DNA of 64,000 bases from Leptotrichia sp. oral taxon 215 str. W9775 (GCF_000469505.1 NZ_KI272860.1:62001-126000); one strand, 5' to 3'. Counted from the stretch's first letter, positions 1-9,150 are shown. Made by a program: numbers and translations. Notes: a model not told the origin generated them from the sequence alone.

Positions 1-905
1 TTTATAGGGGATTCTTTTTTATTCTCGTCATATAAATCAACAAAGTGTTTCAATTCGTAGTACATTGAATTTTCTTTCCTTGGCAATGTCAGATCAGTCT
101 TTTCATTGCTTCCCCTTTTTATAAAGTAGAGTTTATCCATTTCTGAAACATGCTCTATGAGAAGAGAACCTTCTTCTCCCATAATTTCAGTTGGCAAATA
201 GGAATTGGCAATTTTTGAATAAAGAACCGTAATTTCCATTTCATCATATATCATATTAACCGTTCCCTGTCCGTCGATTCCTTTTCCATCTTCAAGAATC
301 AATCCTTCTGCAGTTATTTTATCAGGACTTCCAAATAAAGAAATTGCAAAAAACAGAGGATAGACTCCTATATCCATTAATGCTCCATTTGAAAATTCCT
401 TTTTAAAGGCATTTTTAACATCACCTTTTTTATAGTCTTCATATCTGGATGAATGCTGACAGTAGTTTGCTACAACTTTTCTTATTTTCCCTATTTTATG
501 AAGATTTTCCTTTAAGGCATTATAAGTAGGGATAAATGTGGTTTTTAGGGCCTCCATGTATAAAGTATTATTTTCCTTTGCAGCATTTATAACCTTTTCC
601 AGCTCAAAAGAATTTGAGGTTGAAGGTTTTTCACATAATACAGCCTTTCCATTTTTCAGAAAAAGTATACTCTGTTCACAATGGAAAGAGTTTGGCGAAG
701 CAATATAAACTCCATCTATCAAATCACTTTCAGCCATTTCCTTCAAATCAGTAAAAATATTTTTAACATTATACTTATCGGCAAATTCCCTGGCTTTTTC
801 TTCAGTTCTTGAATATACTGCCGTCAGTTCAAAGTTTTCAATCTGACTTCCTGCATCAAGCAGTTTGTCAGTAATCCAGTTAGTCCCGATTATACCAAAT
901 CTCAT
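1..905 (-). CDS. Gfo/Idh/MocA-family NAD(P)-dependent oxidoreductase, 3' end beyond the window
   Basis: The reading frame opens at an ATG at 903-905 and stays open to the left window edge, so about 301 codons are visible and the C-terminus is missing. The N-terminus MRFGIIGTNWIT is a Rossmann dinucleotide-binding loop. VLCEKPSTS, roughly 90 residues in, matches the conserved EKP motif of the family, and ALMDIGVYPLFFA is the typical helix of the second domain. Such enzymes oxidise or reduce sugars, inositols or related alcohols with NAD(P); the substrate cannot be read from this sequence. An AGGAGCTGAAGTT stretch precedes the start. The gene is followed upstream by the pepD terminator, so it is probably a separate unit. 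Confidence 0.85.
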   Translation of the reverse strand, partial: MRFGIIGTNWITDKLLDAGSQIENFELTAVYSRTEEKAREFADKYNVKNIFTDLKEMAESDLIDGVYIASPNSFHCEQSILFLKNGKAVLCEKPSTSNSFELEKVINAAKENNTLYMEALKTTFIPTYNALKENLHKIGKIRKVVANYCQHSSRYEDYKKGDVKNAFKKEFSNGALMDIGVYPLFFAISLFGSPDKITAEGLILEDGKGIDGQGTVNMIYDEMEITVLYSKIANSYLPTEIMGEEGSLLIEHVSEMDKLYFIKRGSNEKTDLTLPRKENSMYYELKHFVDLYDENKKESPI

Positions 906-993
906 AACTTCAGCTCCTAAATTATTATTTATATACTTCTGTACTTATATTATACCATATTTTTTGATAAATATAATTTTTCAATATATAAAT

Positions 994-1074
994 AAAAAAT
1001 ACTCCAGTGCAAAATAATCCAAGCTGAAATCTTACAGGATTATTGAATTTAGCATAAAAGATGGAGTATTTTTT
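994..1074 (-). terminator. Two-tier intrinsic terminator after pepD
   Basis: A 13-bp perfect outer stem (AAAAAATACTCCA at 994-1006 with its complement at 1062-1074) encloses an 8-bp inner stem (AATAATCC 1013-1020 with GGATTATT 1037-1044). A-rich and T-rich flanks give a U tail on either strand. It sits downstream of pepD. Confidence 0.75.
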
Positions 1075-1156
1075 GTTTTTATCTTTAATTTTTTTCTGTT
1101 CAATATTATTTAAAAAGTGATTGCAAATATTCTCTCTTAGTTACCTATTTAATTTA

Positions 1157-2593
1157 CTATTTTAGATTTTTCAATAGTTTAGTTACGTAATTATAAATTT
1201 TTTCTGTTGAAACTATATCAAGTTTTTCTTCAGGAGTATGTACATCCTGCATATCAGGACCTATGCTTATAAAATCCATGTCAGGATAGTGTTCCATAAT
1301 GGCACCGCATTCAAGTCCCGCATGGATTACCTGAACTATCATGTCTTTTCCTGTAAGTTCCTTCCATGTTTCTACCGCTTTTTCCCTTAAAACTGATTCA
1401 GATCTGTATCTCCATTCAGGATATTTTGCCGAGAATTCATAACTTGCATTGTATTTATCAGCAATTGCAACTATTTTTCCTTTAAGTTCTTCCAGAACGT
1501 GAGGTTCAGAACTTCTCATTGAAGTTATAATTCTTATATTGTCTTCTCCTGTTATTACTATTGCCAGATTATCAGAAGCTTCAACAATTTCAGGGTATTC
1601 CTTCATGAAACTGTACACTCCGGTAGGAATTTCTTCAAGCAGATGAATATACTTGTCAGCAGATTCCTTATCCAAAGTTTCAGTTATTTTATCAACTTCT
1701 TCAACCAGTATTTCTGTCTGAGGTTCATCTTTTATATATTTTTCCTTTACTTCTTTTGCTACAGCTTCTATTATACTCTTTACATCTTCCCTGGAAGAAA
1801 TTATAGCTTCTGCAGTTCTTGGAATTGCATTGTCCTTTCCTCCGCCAGATACTGAAACTAGATAAATATCAGATTTTTCATTTAAAAGATTTAAAATTTC
1901 ATTTAATGCTTTATTTGAATTTTTTCTATTTTTATGGATTTCTGAACCTGAATGTCCTCCAAAAAATCCCTGTAATTTAATCTTATAGCTGAAATTTACA
2001 TCTGAAGTCACTTTTTTAATAGGAAGTATTACATCAATATTTTCCCCTCCTGCAGAACCTGCAGTAAGTATTCCTTCTTCTTCAGAGTCAAGATTTATAA
2101 GCATATCTCCCTGCAATACTCCAGATTTAAGAGCCATTGCCCCTCCTAAATCTATTTCTTCTGAAGTAGTAAATAAAAATTCCATTGGCCCATGTTCAAG
2201 CTTGTCATCTTCAGCTATAGCAAGCATCATTGCCACAGCTATTCCATTATCTGCACCAAGTGTTGTTTTATCTGCTTTCAGATATTTTCCATCTACTATC
2301 AGGTTAATAGGATCCTTTTTAAAGTCATGAGTACTGTCTTCAGCCTTTTCACACACCATGTCAGTATGTCCCTGTAAAACAACTTTAGGTGAATTTTCAT
2401 ACCCAGGGCTGGCCTTTTTTCTTAAAATAACATTGAAAACATCGTCACGATAGAATTCAAGTCCATGTTCCTTTCCAAAGTTCATAAGGAAGTCGCTTAT
2501 TTCCTTTTCTTCATAAGAATTTCTAGGTATTTTGGATATTTCCTCAAAATAGTAAAAAACTCTTTCAGGTTTTAAATTTTCCAATTTTCTCAT
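1157..2593 (-). CDS. pepD: Aminoacyl-histidine dipeptidase (Xaa-His dipeptidase, M20 family)
   Basis: A 478-residue cytosolic zinc dipeptidase; the family hydrolyses Xaa-His dipeptides such as carnosine and has a broad range. Metal-site motifs are present in order: LQGHTDMV (His76, Asp78), GADNG (Asp115), TSEEIDLGG (Glu145/Glu146), LINLDSEEEG for the third metal aspartate and HAGLECG near the C-terminus. Full length for PepD. The start is supported by GGAGGAT eight bases upstream. It has its own promoter (2733-2762) and its own terminator (994-1074), so it is probably monocistronic. In a peptide-fermenting organism it would release free amino acids from imported dipeptides (inference). Confidence 0.93.
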   Translation of the reverse strand: MRKLENLKPERVFYYFEEISKIPRNSYEEKEISDFLMNFGKEHGLEFYRDDVFNVILRKKASPGYENSPKVVLQGHTDMVCEKAEDSTHDFKKDPINLIVDGKYLKADKTTLGADNGIAVAMMLAIAEDDKLEHGPMEFLFTTSEEIDLGGAMALKSGVLQGDMLINLDSEEEGILTAGSAGGENIDVILPIKKVTSDVNFSYKIKLQGFFGGHSGSEIHKNRKNSNKALNEILNLLNEKSDIYLVSVSGGGKDNAIPRTAEAIISSREDVKSIIEAVAKEVKEKYIKDEPQTEILVEEVDKITETLDKESADKYIHLLEEIPTGVYSFMKEYPEIVEASDNLAIVITGEDNIRIITSMRSSEPHVLEELKGKIVAIADKYNASYEFSAKYPEWRYRSESVLREKAVETWKELTGKDMIVQVIHAGLECGAIMEHYPDMDFISIGPDMQDVHTPEEKLDIVSTEKIYNYVTKLLKNLK

Positions 2594-2732
2594 TGGTATA
2601 TCCTCCTTCTTTTATTTCCTATATAAAATTTTTTATTTATCTAATCTTTTGCTAAATATTCTACACTCTATCTTTTTATTAAGAATTTTTCTTATAAAAA
2701 AGCAACTTTTCCTTCTTCTATTCTACGTATTA

Positions 2733-2762
2733 ATTATATCACAATTTTTTAAAGAATGTAAA
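2733..2762 (-). promoter_or_regulatory. Promoter of pepD
   Basis: Read on the minus strand: TTTACA, an 18-bp spacer, then TATAAT, about 140 bp upstream of the pepD start. Confidence 0.55.
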
Positions 2763-2780
2763 CGATATTCTTGAGTAACG

Positions 2781-2796
2781 GATATTAATTAATATC
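2781..2796. repeat. 16-bp perfect palindrome between sppA and pepD
   Basis: GATATTAATTAATATC is self-complementary and is flanked by TTGAG (left) and CTCAA (right), which lengthen the hairpin. It lies after the sppA stop and upstream of the pepD promoter. There is no clear U tail, so it may be a weak terminator or an mRNA 3'-end stabiliser. Confidence 0.4.
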
Positions 2797-2835
2797 TTTA
2801 TTTCTCAACGTCATTTATCTTTATTTCTAAAATAC

Positions 2836-4482
2836 CTACAATTCAAAATCATTTTCATAATACAGAACCTGATTCATATTTCCCTGTAAAAATTCAATTT
2901 TTTCCTTAACCTCTTCAGATACAAACGGTAATTTTATATCTGTCAAAGTTTCTTTAATAGTCTGTGTCAGTTCTATAATTCTTACTTTATACTTATCCAG
3001 TTTTAAATCATCTGCCATTGATTTTATACATTCTTCAAGGGAACCGATTTCATCAACTAAATTGATATTTTTGGATTCACTTCCCAGCCACACTCTTCCC
3101 TGTGCAATTTTTTCAAGTTCCTCATCATTCATTCCTCTGGCTTTCATTACATGTTCCTTAAACTCAGTATATACTTCATTCATATTGTAAATTATCTTTT
3201 CTTTTGAATCTTCCCCCAGTTTATCAAACGGATTCAGCATATCAAATCCTGTCCCTTTTTCGAAACCTTCCAGATTAACATCCAGCTTTTTCAAAGTTTC
3301 CACAACTTCAGGATACATCATGACAACCCCGATTGAACCTGTCAGAGTAAGATTATTTGCAAATAATTTCTGACCAGTTGTAGCAATATAATATCCACCA
3401 CTGGCACAAAGGTCTCCCATTGAAACATATATAGGTACAGTCAGTTTTTTTAATTTCTTATATATTTTTTCAGAAACCAGGGCACTTCCTCCAGGAGAAT
3501 TTATTCTTAATACAAGCCCTTTTAAATTTTTCATTTCCTCCAATATTTCCAGCTTATCGCATACATTTTCGTAAGTAATGCTTTTCTTAGAATTTCTTCC
3601 ATCTATGACACCTTCAAGATTTATTACTGCGATTGTATCCTTTGCCTTCTCTTTTTTCTCTTTTGACATTGAAACATAATCCTCAAGCGAAACAGTATCT
3701 TCCTTGTAATTTATTCCAATTTCATCATAATCTGCAACGCCGTCAATCAATTTATATTCCATTGCCTTTTCTTTTCCGGCAAAAATGAGATTACCATTCA
3801 GTATTTCTTCTTCAATATCAGTTCCCCTTTTATCCTTTACCAATTTCACAAAGCCTTCAAAAACCTTATCCTTTATATTTTTTATAGACTCCTTCTTTTC
3901 TTCAGACATTTCATTATGATTGTATTTTTCTCCTGCAACCTTATAATTCCCGATATGAAGCACATTCATTTTTATTCCAAATTTTTCCAGAAATGACTTT
4001 AAATAAAGTTCCTTATGCAGATATCCTCTAAAAATAAATGTTGACTGTCTTGTATCAAGCATATAAATCTTATCTGCAAGCAATGCCTGTCTATATTTGC
4101 TTTCCTCAAAAAGCGTTCCTATTGCTACAACTTCCTTATTTTTTCTAATTTTATCAAAAATTTTTGAAATTTCCTCCAATTGGGAAAAGGTTAAGCTAAG
4201 TTCATCTACATCAATTATCACTTTTTTTATATTTTTATCCTCAGCAATATCATTTAATCCCTGTAATATCTCATAATATGCCAGTTCATCTTTCCCTTTT
4301 ATTGCTGGAATTGCCACATCTTCCTTCACTTTGCTCACATCAAACACAACAGTTTTTACTTTTTTTATTGATAATTTTTTCTTGCCTTTCTTCTTAAAAA
4401 TTATCTTCACTGCAACTAATCCCGCAATAACACATAACCCAATCATTACTACTATTTCCAGCAGCATTCTTAAAATAAACAT
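2836..4482 (-). CDS. sppA: Signal peptide peptidase SppA, long form
   Basis: About 548 residues, the length of the 67-kDa SppA type with two tandem S49 domains. One N-terminal transmembrane helix (residues 2-30 of the longer reading) is followed by a basic stretch. The Lys of the first domain is in GNYK (about 184) and the nucleophile Ser is in CASGGYYIA (about 364), preceded by LRINSPGGSA and followed by TGSIGVV, the classic Ser/Lys dyad arrangement. It cuts remnant signal peptides in the inner membrane. I prefer the second ATG (MFILRM) because GGGAG abuts the first ATG directly but lies nine bases before the second. A possible promoter lies in the hairpin at 4581-4663. Confidence 0.9.
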   Translation of the reverse strand: MFILRMLLEIVVMIGLCVIAGLVAVKIIFKKKGKKKLSIKKVKTVVFDVSKVKEDVAIPAIKGKDELAYYEILQGLNDIAEDKNIKKVIIDVDELSLTFSQLEEISKIFDKIRKNKEVVAIGTLFEESKYRQALLADKIYMLDTRQSTFIFRGYLHKELYLKSFLEKFGIKMNVLHIGNYKVAGEKYNHNEMSEEKKESIKNIKDKVFEGFVKLVKDKRGTDIEEEILNGNLIFAGKEKAMEYKLIDGVADYDEIGINYKEDTVSLEDYVSMSKEKKEKAKDTIAVINLEGVIDGRNSKKSITYENVCDKLEILEEMKNLKGLVLRINSPGGSALVSEKIYKKLKKLTVPIYVSMGDLCASGGYYIATTGQKLFANNLTLTGSIGVVMMYPEVVETLKKLDVNLEGFEKGTGFDMLNPFDKLGEDSKEKIIYNMNEVYTEFKEHVMKARGMNDEELEKIAQGRVWLGSESKNINLVDEIGSLEECIKSMADDLKLDKYKVRIIELTQTIKETLTDIKLPFVSEEVKEKIEFLQGNMNQVLYYENDFEL

Positions 4483-4580
4483 CAATACCATCTCCCTTTT
4501 GCATCTTCCATGTTTTAATCTAATTATAATCTTTTTTCAGAATATATTCCATTTGTTTTTTCTTTGTTTATAGGAAAATG

Positions 4581-4663
4581 TATAGTGAAACTTCTTTAAT
4601 GTCAAACTGATTATTCCATATAAATGAAATTTCTCAGTTTAACTTTAAAGCGGCTTCACTATA
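4581..4663. repeat. 83-bp three-tier inverted repeat upstream of sppA
   Basis: Nested stems: TATAGTGAA (4581-4589) with TTCACTATA (4655-4663); CTTTAA (4594-4599) with TTAAAG (4645-4650); AAACTGA (4604-4610) with TCAGTTT (4634-4640). The terminator of the preceding operon lies further upstream, so this element is not needed for termination. On the minus strand it contains TTGACA and TATACA 15 bp apart, a possible but badly spaced sppA promoter. Confidence 0.55.
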
Positions 4664-4723
4664 TAAAAAACTATATTTAAAAATTATTTAAAATTTTACA
4701 ATTTAAAACAGGAAATGAATTTA

Positions 4724-4768
4724 GAAAAAATCATTGTTTGAGCCTTTAGGCGAGTTTTTGATTTTTTC
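4724..4768 (-). terminator. Terminator of the rsmB-cca-yedE-DUF3343 operon
   Basis: A perfect 10-bp stem, GAAAAAATCA (4724-4733) with TGATTTTTTC (4759-4768), and an inner GCC/GGC pairing around TTTA. It lies about 60 bp after the DUF3343 stop and is symmetric, so it could act in both directions. Confidence 0.65.
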
Positions 4769-4827
4769 TTAATGAATAACTGTTTTATATAAGTAAAATT
4801 CTAATAAATGATTAAATATAGTTTTAT

Positions 4828-5061
4828 TTATCTATATATTTCATAGATTTCACTATCAATATTTTCCATTTTACATACTTCTCTCAATTTTTCTTTCAGC
4901 TCTAAATCAGAGCACCACGCAAATCCACATCCTGCAGAAATTTCTCTTGGGACTGTTATTAGACGTCCTTTCACTTTTTCCCTCTTGCATGCCTTTTCAA
5001 ATTTCATAGCTTCGGCGGTAGTGTGAAATGCTACTACCGCCTTTAATTCTTTTTTTCTCAT
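4828..5061 (-). CDS. DUF3343 family protein, putative Se/S carrier-like
   Basis: A 77-residue protein whose pattern (VVAFHTTAEAMKFEKACK, then LITVPREISAGCGFAWC) is that of DUF3343, a small domain often found beside YedE transporters and SelD in selenium-metabolism clusters. The two cysteines in GCGFAWC are the likely functional residues. Its start lies two bases after the yedE stop, with GGAAAG upstream, so the two genes are almost certainly co-translated. A carrier role for reduced sulfur or selenium is inference from family context; no biochemical activity can be read here. Confidence 0.75.
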   Translation of the reverse strand: MRKKELKAVVAFHTTAEAMKFEKACKREKVKGRLITVPREISAGCGFAWCSDLELKEKLREVCKMENIDSEIYEIYR

Positions 5062-5063
5062 TA

Positions 5064-6152
5064 TTAACTTTCCTTCTTACTTCCTATAAATCCTACAATA
5101 AGTAAGAATATTATACAGATTATAGTTGCTATTTGACCATTTATTCCAGGTCCTCCTGCTGCTGCCGGAGCTGTTGCTGTTGCTTTTGCCGCTGCTGCTC
5201 CTGCTAAATTGAAGTTATGTGCCACACCTGCACCTACGAACATTCCAAGAACAGCTATTACAGAGTCAGATGAACCTTGTCCTGCAAGAATTAACTGTCT
5301 TAATGGACATCCTCCTATAAGTATTCCGGCAAGACCAACTACATATAGTCCTAAAATGTTCCAGATTACTTGAGGGTGAGCTATTGGACCATAAGCAACA
5401 AATTTGAAATTTCCTGTTGCTAAATTATAAATAAGCATTACAATAAATATTCCAAAAATTGGAGTTGCTAATTCAAAATTTTTCATAAGAAGTATATCTC
5501 TGAAACTTCCTGCAAAACACATTCTTGCTCTTTGTGCTACAATACCAAATACGATACCACCTGCTAAAGAAATAAGCAGAGGTGCATGCACACTTCCAGG
5601 ACCTTTCTGACTTGCAGCAAATAACCCTGTTGTTGCACTTAATATTAGCAATAAAACCAGCACTGCAGGAAATATATATCCATTTTCTTTCTTTATTTCT
5701 ACTTTTTTCTCTAGGGAATATCCTCTCTTCAAGAAGAAAATTCCAGTTGCTATACCGGCCAGAAGTCCTATAAATCCAACATATGCACTAAGATCTCCTG
5801 CTGACATACGTATAATCATTCTTAAAGGACATCCTAAAAATACAAGGGCACCTATCATCATTGCCACACCTGAGAAAAATCTTATTACAGGTGATGATCC
5901 TCCTGTTGCCTTATATTCTTTTGTAAAGTTAGAAATTATAAATGACCCCAGAACAAATCCTACTATTTCAGGTCTAAAGTACTGGACTACCGCAGCTGTG
6001 TGAAACTTCATTGAACCTGCCATATCTCTTATAAAACATGCTACACAAATAGCCATATTCTTAGGGTTCCCAGACATCGCCAAAACAACTGCAGTTAATC
6101 CTGCTAATACACCAAAAGCAAACTGACCTTTTTTAGAATTAATAAATTCCAT
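5064..6152 (-). CDS. yedE: YedE-family putative selenium (or thiosulfate) transporter
   Basis: A 362-residue polytopic inner-membrane protein of the YeeE/YedE family. It shows an internal two-fold repeat: each half has a Cys/Arg-Asp helix (AICVACFIRDMAG early, ARMCFAGSFRDI later) and a GCPLR motif (GCPLRMIIR, GGCPLRQLI). In structurally studied YeeE relatives such cysteines line the thiosulfate path. In selenium-linked YedE the substrate is thought to be a selenium compound. An Ala/Thr-rich linker (KATATAPAAAGG) lies near the C-terminus. There is no fused or adjacent YedF/TusA domain. It is co-transcribed with DUF3343 downstream and the desulfurase-like gene upstream (60-bp gap). Confidence 0.85.
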   Translation of the reverse strand: MEFINSKKGQFAFGVLAGLTAVVLAMSGNPKNMAICVACFIRDMAGSMKFHTAAVVQYFRPEIVGFVLGSFIISNFTKEYKATGGSSPVIRFFSGVAMMIGALVFLGCPLRMIIRMSAGDLSAYVGFIGLLAGIATGIFFLKRGYSLEKKVEIKKENGYIFPAVLVLLLILSATTGLFAASQKGPGSVHAPLLISLAGGIVFGIVAQRARMCFAGSFRDILLMKNFELATPIFGIFIVMLIYNLATGNFKFVAYGPIAHPQVIWNILGLYVVGLAGILIGGCPLRQLILAGQGSSDSVIAVLGMFVGAGVAHNFNLAGAAAAKATATAPAAAGGPGINGQIATIICIIFLLIVGFIGSKKES

Positions 6153-6212
6153 ATAAATCTCTCCCTTATAATAGTATTTTATATAATATTATTTTCACAA
6201 GAACTAAAACAC

Positions 6213-7370
6213 TTAAAAGAGTTCCACTATTTCTTTAATTGCATTAATCGCCATATCTATTTCTTCTTCCGTGTTGAAATAGGAAAAACTGAATCTAACA
6301 GCTCCCTGTACCTCAGTTCCTAAGGCTTTATGCATTAAAGGAGCACAGTGTCCTCCCGCCCTCGTAACAATATCATACTCTTCATTAAGAATATCACATA
6401 TTTCGGCAGAGTCAATATCCCCTAAATTAATTGTAACAATGGAAATCCTGTCAATCGCCCTACCATCAGTATCAAAATATTCTCCATAAATTTTAATATT
6501 TTTTATATTTTTTATTCCGTTGTAAAATCTCCACATGAGTTCTTTTTCCCTACCATGAATTTTTTCAAGACCTATCTTATTTATAAAGTCCAGCCCTGCT
6601 CTAAGCCCAGCAATCCCATGACTGTTTAAAGTACCAGCTTCAAGTCTTTCAGGCATTTCAGCAGGATGTTCAGTATTATATGTATCTATTCCGCTTCCAC
6701 CAACTTTTAGGGGATCAATCAAAATTCCTTCCCTGACATATAGGCCACCTGTCCCCTGAGCTCCATAAAGACTCTTGTGTCCTGTAAAACATAATACATC
6801 AATATTCTGTTTTTCAATATCTACAGGTATACTTCCTGCACTTTGAGATGCATCAACAATAAAAATAAGGTTATTTTCCTTGCATATTTTTCCTATTTTT
6901 TCAATATCCATTATATTTCCCGTAAGATTGGAAGCATGAGTACATATAATAGCCTTAGTATTTTCCTTTATATTTTTTTCAATTTCTGAAATAAGAAGTC
7001 TTCCTTCTTTATCACATTTTATAAAGGTAAGTTCTGTATTTTCTTCCTTTCTGCTACGGTAAAGAGGTCTCAGGACCGAATTATGTTCAGCTTCTGTAGT
7101 AATAATATGGTCTCCTTCCTTAAATAAACCCCTAATCACAATATTTAACGCTTCTGTTGCATTATGGGTAAATGCTATTCTTGAAGAATCCTTTCCATTA
7201 AAAAGTTTACAAAGTTTCTCCCTTGTATCATAGAGCATTTTCGTACTGTTCAGTGAAGCAGAATTAGCTCCTCTCCCACTATTTCCTGTAGCCTTTACAG
7301 CTTCGTACACAGCTTTTGCCACTTCTTCAGGTTTATGATAGGAAGTAGCCGCTTTATCCATGTATATCAT
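6213..7370 (-). CDS. Aminotransferase class V / cysteine desulfurase family protein (selenium-cluster type)
   Basis: About 385 residues, PLP-dependent fold type I, NifS/SufS-like. MDKAATSYHKPEEV opens the family; the PLP lysine is in FTGHKSLYGAQG, and RAGGHCAPLMHKALG carries the candidate catalytic cysteine. This C-terminal signature fits the desulfurase subfamily that co-occurs with SelD, YedE and DUF3343 rather than housekeeping IscS. It would release S or Se from (seleno)cysteine as a persulfide-like enzyme intermediate. I use ATG at 7368-7370 because GGAGGTG lies eight bases upstream; the longer reading would start at a GTG inside that ribosome-binding site. The first 17 bases overlap the end of the cca gene. 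Confidence 0.82.
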   Translation of the reverse strand: MIYMDKAATSYHKPEEVAKAVYEAVKATGNSGRGANSASLNSTKMLYDTREKLCKLFNGKDSSRIAFTHNATEALNIVIRGLFKEGDHIITTEAEHNSVLRPLYRSRKEENTELTFIKCDKEGRLLISEIEKNIKENTKAIICTHASNLTGNIMDIEKIGKICKENNLIFIVDASQSAGSIPVDIEKQNIDVLCFTGHKSLYGAQGTGGLYVREGILIDPLKVGGSGIDTYNTEHPAEMPERLEAGTLNSHGIAGLRAGLDFINKIGLEKIHGREKELMWRFYNGIKNIKNIKIYGEYFDTDGRAIDRISIVTINLGDIDSAEICDILNEEYDIVTRAGGHCAPLMHKALGTEVQGAVRFSFSYFNTEEEIDMAINAIKEIVELF

Positions 7371-9129
7371 TTTTATCACCTCCGTAGTAATTTTTAATAA
7401 ATTTCAATGCATTATCCATTACATCCCTCTGAGGTTTGTAAGTTATCATTTTTAAGGCTTCCCCATAAGTGCACCATATATAATCTTCTATTTCATTCTT
7501 ATCAATGGTAACCTTTTCTTCCCTGGTTATTCCAATGAAAAATATAACTTCCTTTAAAACTCCAGGAAAGGGAATATATTTAATAGATTTCTTAAATCCT
7601 TCCACTATTTCTATATTTATTCCTGTCTCTTCTGTTACTTCCCTCAGGGCAGTTTCAATATCTGTTTCCTTATCTTCAGTATGTCCTTTAGGAAATCCCC
7701 AGTTCCCATTTAGCATTTTTATTATTAGAAACGCCTGTTTATAAGGATTATAGACAACAGCTCCGCAGGATTTCTCCCTCTTAAATTTTCCTAATTTATA
7801 TTTTTCAGATAAATAAGTGATTATTGATTCTTTCTCATTTTCAAGTTCTTCACCCAAAATCAGATCATATACTTCACTTTTTATTTTACCTATTTCCTTT
7901 GCGTGAAAACCTAAATTTATTAAATCTACTCCTGATATTTCAATCTCCCTTATATCAGGAATTTTTCCCATTTTTTCTATTTCTTCTATTCTATCCTTTA
8001 AACCTTCAATTAAAAGCTTTTCTTTTTCCCTGTCTAAATCAATTTTAGAATTCACATTTGCAAAAAGCAGGTCAAAAAGTCTTCCAAGATTTTCCTTTCC
8101 AAGCTCCATTATAAGTTTTTTCAATCCTTTTACTGATAAATCCTTATCCATTACCATATGATTCAATATTAGGTTCCTCACTGAAAAAACTATATCCTTT
8201 GAAGCTTTCAAATGACGGAGCTTTTCCTCGGCAATAAGTGCACTTTCCTTTTCATGCCCATAGTAAAATGAATTTCCTTTGGCATCTATTATTCGCGTAT
8301 TTATTTTTCCAAGGTCATGAAACAAAGCTGCAAGTCTGGTAATCAAATCTCTTTTACAGAACCCTACCGTATTTACAATATGATTGAAAAGAGTAGTTTT
8401 ATTTTTAAAATCACCAACATTAAATTTATATGTATATCTGAATTCAGGTATTATAAACTCAAGTATTTCAAGATTTTTCATTTCATATAATGCCTTTTTT
8501 ACATAAGGGCCTAAAAGAATCTGGCTAAGTTCATCAAAAATTCTTTCCTTTGAAATTTTACCCAGAAACCTTCTTTTCTCATAAATAGCCTCAGCTGTTT
8601 TCTTATCCAGGCTGAAACCGAGTTTTGAAATAAATCTGAATGCCCTCATTATCCTTAACGCATCTTCTTCTATACGAAGTTTAGGATTCCCTACAAATCT
8701 TATTGTCTTGTACTTTAAATCCTTTTTTCCTCTGTATAAATCTATAATTCCAGTTTTTTCATTATATGCGAGTGCATTTATTGTAAAATCCCTTCTTGCA
8801 AGATCCTCATCTATACTGTTTATAAATTTAATTTCCTTAGGATATCTACTGTTGTATACTCCTTTTTCCTTCCTAAATCTGGCAATTTCATAAGTTTTTC
8901 CATTTAGCTTTATCATAAGTATTCCAAAATGGGCTCCCACTTCTTTTGGACTGTAATCTGCAAATATTTCCCTCAGCCTGCTGTATTCAATATCCGTTGC
9001 AAAGTCATAATCTCCGGGATCACGTCCCATTATCATATCCCTGACAGCTCCGCCAACAAGAAATCCGCTTCCGTTTTTATTCAGTTGTTCCAATATAAAG
9101 CTGACATCACTGTTCAGATTAAATTGCAT
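7354..9129 (-). CDS. cca: tRNA nucleotidyltransferase (CCA-adding) fused to a C-terminal Nudix hydrolase domain
   Basis: 591 residues. The head domain has FLVGGAVRDMIMG and GDYDFAT (metal-binding Asp40, Asp42), followed by RRDFTINALAY, the class II CCA-adding signature. A middle HD-like region (AALFHDLGKINTR) follows. From about residue 455 a second enzyme begins: KSCGAVVY, FPKGHTEDKE and ALREVTEETGI make a complete Nudix box. Bacterial CCA enzymes normally end near 400-450 residues, so this is a true two-enzyme fusion. The Nudix part resembles Ap4A/nucleotide pyrophosphatases (inference). AAAGGATA precedes the ATG. The gene lies 21 bases after rsmB and overlaps the downstream desulfurase gene, so the block is an operon. 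Confidence 0.9.
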   Translation of the reverse strand: MQFNLNSDVSFILEQLNKNGSGFLVGGAVRDMIMGRDPGDYDFATDIEYSRLREIFADYSPKEVGAHFGILMIKLNGKTYEIARFRKEKGVYNSRYPKEIKFINSIDEDLARRDFTINALAYNEKTGIIDLYRGKKDLKYKTIRFVGNPKLRIEEDALRIMRAFRFISKLGFSLDKKTAEAIYEKRRFLGKISKERIFDELSQILLGPYVKKALYEMKNLEILEFIIPEFRYTYKFNVGDFKNKTTLFNHIVNTVGFCKRDLITRLAALFHDLGKINTRIIDAKGNSFYYGHEKESALIAEEKLRHLKASKDIVFSVRNLILNHMVMDKDLSVKGLKKLIMELGKENLGRLFDLLFANVNSKIDLDREKEKLLIEGLKDRIEEIEKMGKIPDIREIEISGVDLINLGFHAKEIGKIKSEVYDLILGEELENEKESIITYLSEKYKLGKFKREKSCGAVVYNPYKQAFLIIKMLNGNWGFPKGHTEDKETDIETALREVTEETGINIEIVEGFKKSIKYIPFPGVLKEVIFFIGITREEKVTIDKNEIEDYIWCTYGEALKMITYKPQRDVMDNALKFIKNYYGGDKNDIHG

Positions 9130-9150
9130 ATCGGATATCCTTTCTAAAAT

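Noticed and set aside
4828..6152. Selenocysteine (in-frame TGA) in the YedE or DUF3343 genes
   Set aside because: Both frames are uninterrupted and full length without recoding.
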